Source of the DNA: CALARM01 sp964431735
GTDB taxonomy: Bacteria; Vulcanimicrobiota; SpSt-956; JAKJGF01
NCBI GenBank assembly: GCA_964431735.1
Contig: CAYSLJ010000258.1
Coordinates: 1-6,315 of the forward strand
Length of the DNA stretch: 6,315 bases
Direction: 5' to 3'
Made by a program: the position numbers and the translations under genes. Below are positions 6,095-6,315 of this stretch, one piece after another. The notes beneath the pieces were generated by a model. It was not told where the DNA came from. It was given only the letters and a program-made list of their open reading frames with translations, and did not search any database. How positions within the stretch are numbered: the stretch's first letter is position 1; every line of letters starts with the position of its first letter.

Positions 6095-6103
6095 TAATTA
6101 CAA
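6075..6103 (-). promoter_or_regulatory. Strong minus-strand promoter facing the truncated tnpA
   Basis: On the minus strand TTGTAA (6098-6103) and a perfect TATAAT (6075-6080) are separated by exactly 17 bases. Transcription would start near 6068 and run through AGGAGG and the GTG start at 6047-6049, then antisense through the IS607 fragment. The -35 matches four of six consensus bases. This is the best promoter in the window, and it has no surviving gene behind it. Confidence 0.65.
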
Positions 6104-6141
6104 GGGTTTTATTCACTTTTTAAGGTAGCTTTATTTGCAAA

Positions 6142-6170
6142 AAAAAGTTCTATATAATTAGAACGTTTTT
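6142..6170. terminator. AT-rich hairpin flanked by A-tract and T-tract
   Basis: GTTCTA (6147-6152) and TAGAAC (6159-6164) pair perfectly around a TATAAT loop. The stem can be extended by AAAAA (6142-6146) with TTTTT (6166-6170) past one bulged G. A/T tracts on both sides allow a weak bidirectional intrinsic terminator. An alternative is a dimeric operator: a similar GTTCTATAT stretch occurs at 6068-6076, overlapping the minus-strand promoter. No G/C-rich stem supports strong termination. Confidence 0.35.
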
Positions 6171-6297
6171 GGCTTTTTATTGAGATTTGTAACCATTATA
6201 TCTCTATGGCAAGATCAAGCAGTCAAACCTAAAGATTAATTGATTATCACCTGTCAAAACACTTCTATATTCTTTCACTTTATGATAAAATAAAATT

Positions 6298-6315
6298 ATG
6301 AAGAAAAAGAAAGTA
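6298..6315 (+). CDS. Possible first six codons of a gene running off the window
   Basis: An ATG at 6298 opens MKKKKV and runs to the window edge. A lysine-rich start is common in real proteins, and -10-like sequences (TATGAT at 6281, TAAAAT at 6286) lie just upstream. There is no Shine-Dalgarno, and six codons give no family information. Bases 6104-6297 contain only the AT-rich hairpin and no other gene. Confidence 0.2.

Overview
The window is AT-rich and looks like chromosomal DNA from an uncultured, low-GC bacterium with a Gram-negative type envelope. The grounds are a lipoprotein signal, two Sec signal peptides, an HDFNN-type hybrid histidine kinase and good AGGAGG ribosome sites. I cannot name a phylum from sequence alone. 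Heptad arrays whose silent strand translates as 'RITHHA/RITHYA' are something I recall from metagenome bins of several poorly cultured phyla, but that is memory and not evidence.

Layout. Positions 149-2068 (+) encode a receiver-PAS-histidine kinase-receiver hybrid sensor behind a plausible sigma70-type promoter. Its last five codons and its stop codon lie inside an array of 7-bp repeats (GTRATGC, 2051-2134). That array is followed by a perfect hairpin (2143-2162) and five degenerate heptads. Three genes on the minus strand face the kinase. They encode an exported protein with C-terminal TPRs (2240-3229), an exported gluzincin-like metallopeptidase with HEINH and WFIEG motifs (3424-4257), and a lipoprotein made of eight TPR units (4490-5434). 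A second heptad array, GTRACGC, lies at 3258-3329, so the 2240-3229 gene has related arrays on both sides. The eight-TPR gene contains a 204-bp tandem duplication with no base differences that I can find, so it is very recent or under correction.

The right end (about 5458-6315) is mobile-element debris. It holds a short fragment resembling an insertion-sequence transposase upstream of the TPR lipoprotein, then an IS607-type serine recombinase gene (tnpA) that stops matching its family after the SDTGSG motif. At that junction comes a strong promoter, an ideal Shine-Dalgarno and a GTG start on the minus strand, followed by only 12 codons. These look like the expression signals of a second gene whose body has been lost.

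Working together. The kinase probably signals by phosphorelay to an unlinked partner, since no DNA-binding response regulator is present. The three minus-strand genes all encode exported proteins, two with TPR scaffolds and one probable protease. They have separate ribosome sites and gaps of about 195-230 bp, so co-function is only a guess. The most unusual feature is the pair of heptad arrays: all 19 units carry TGA or TAA at the same place on the plus strand, while the minus strand of the array stays open in all frames.
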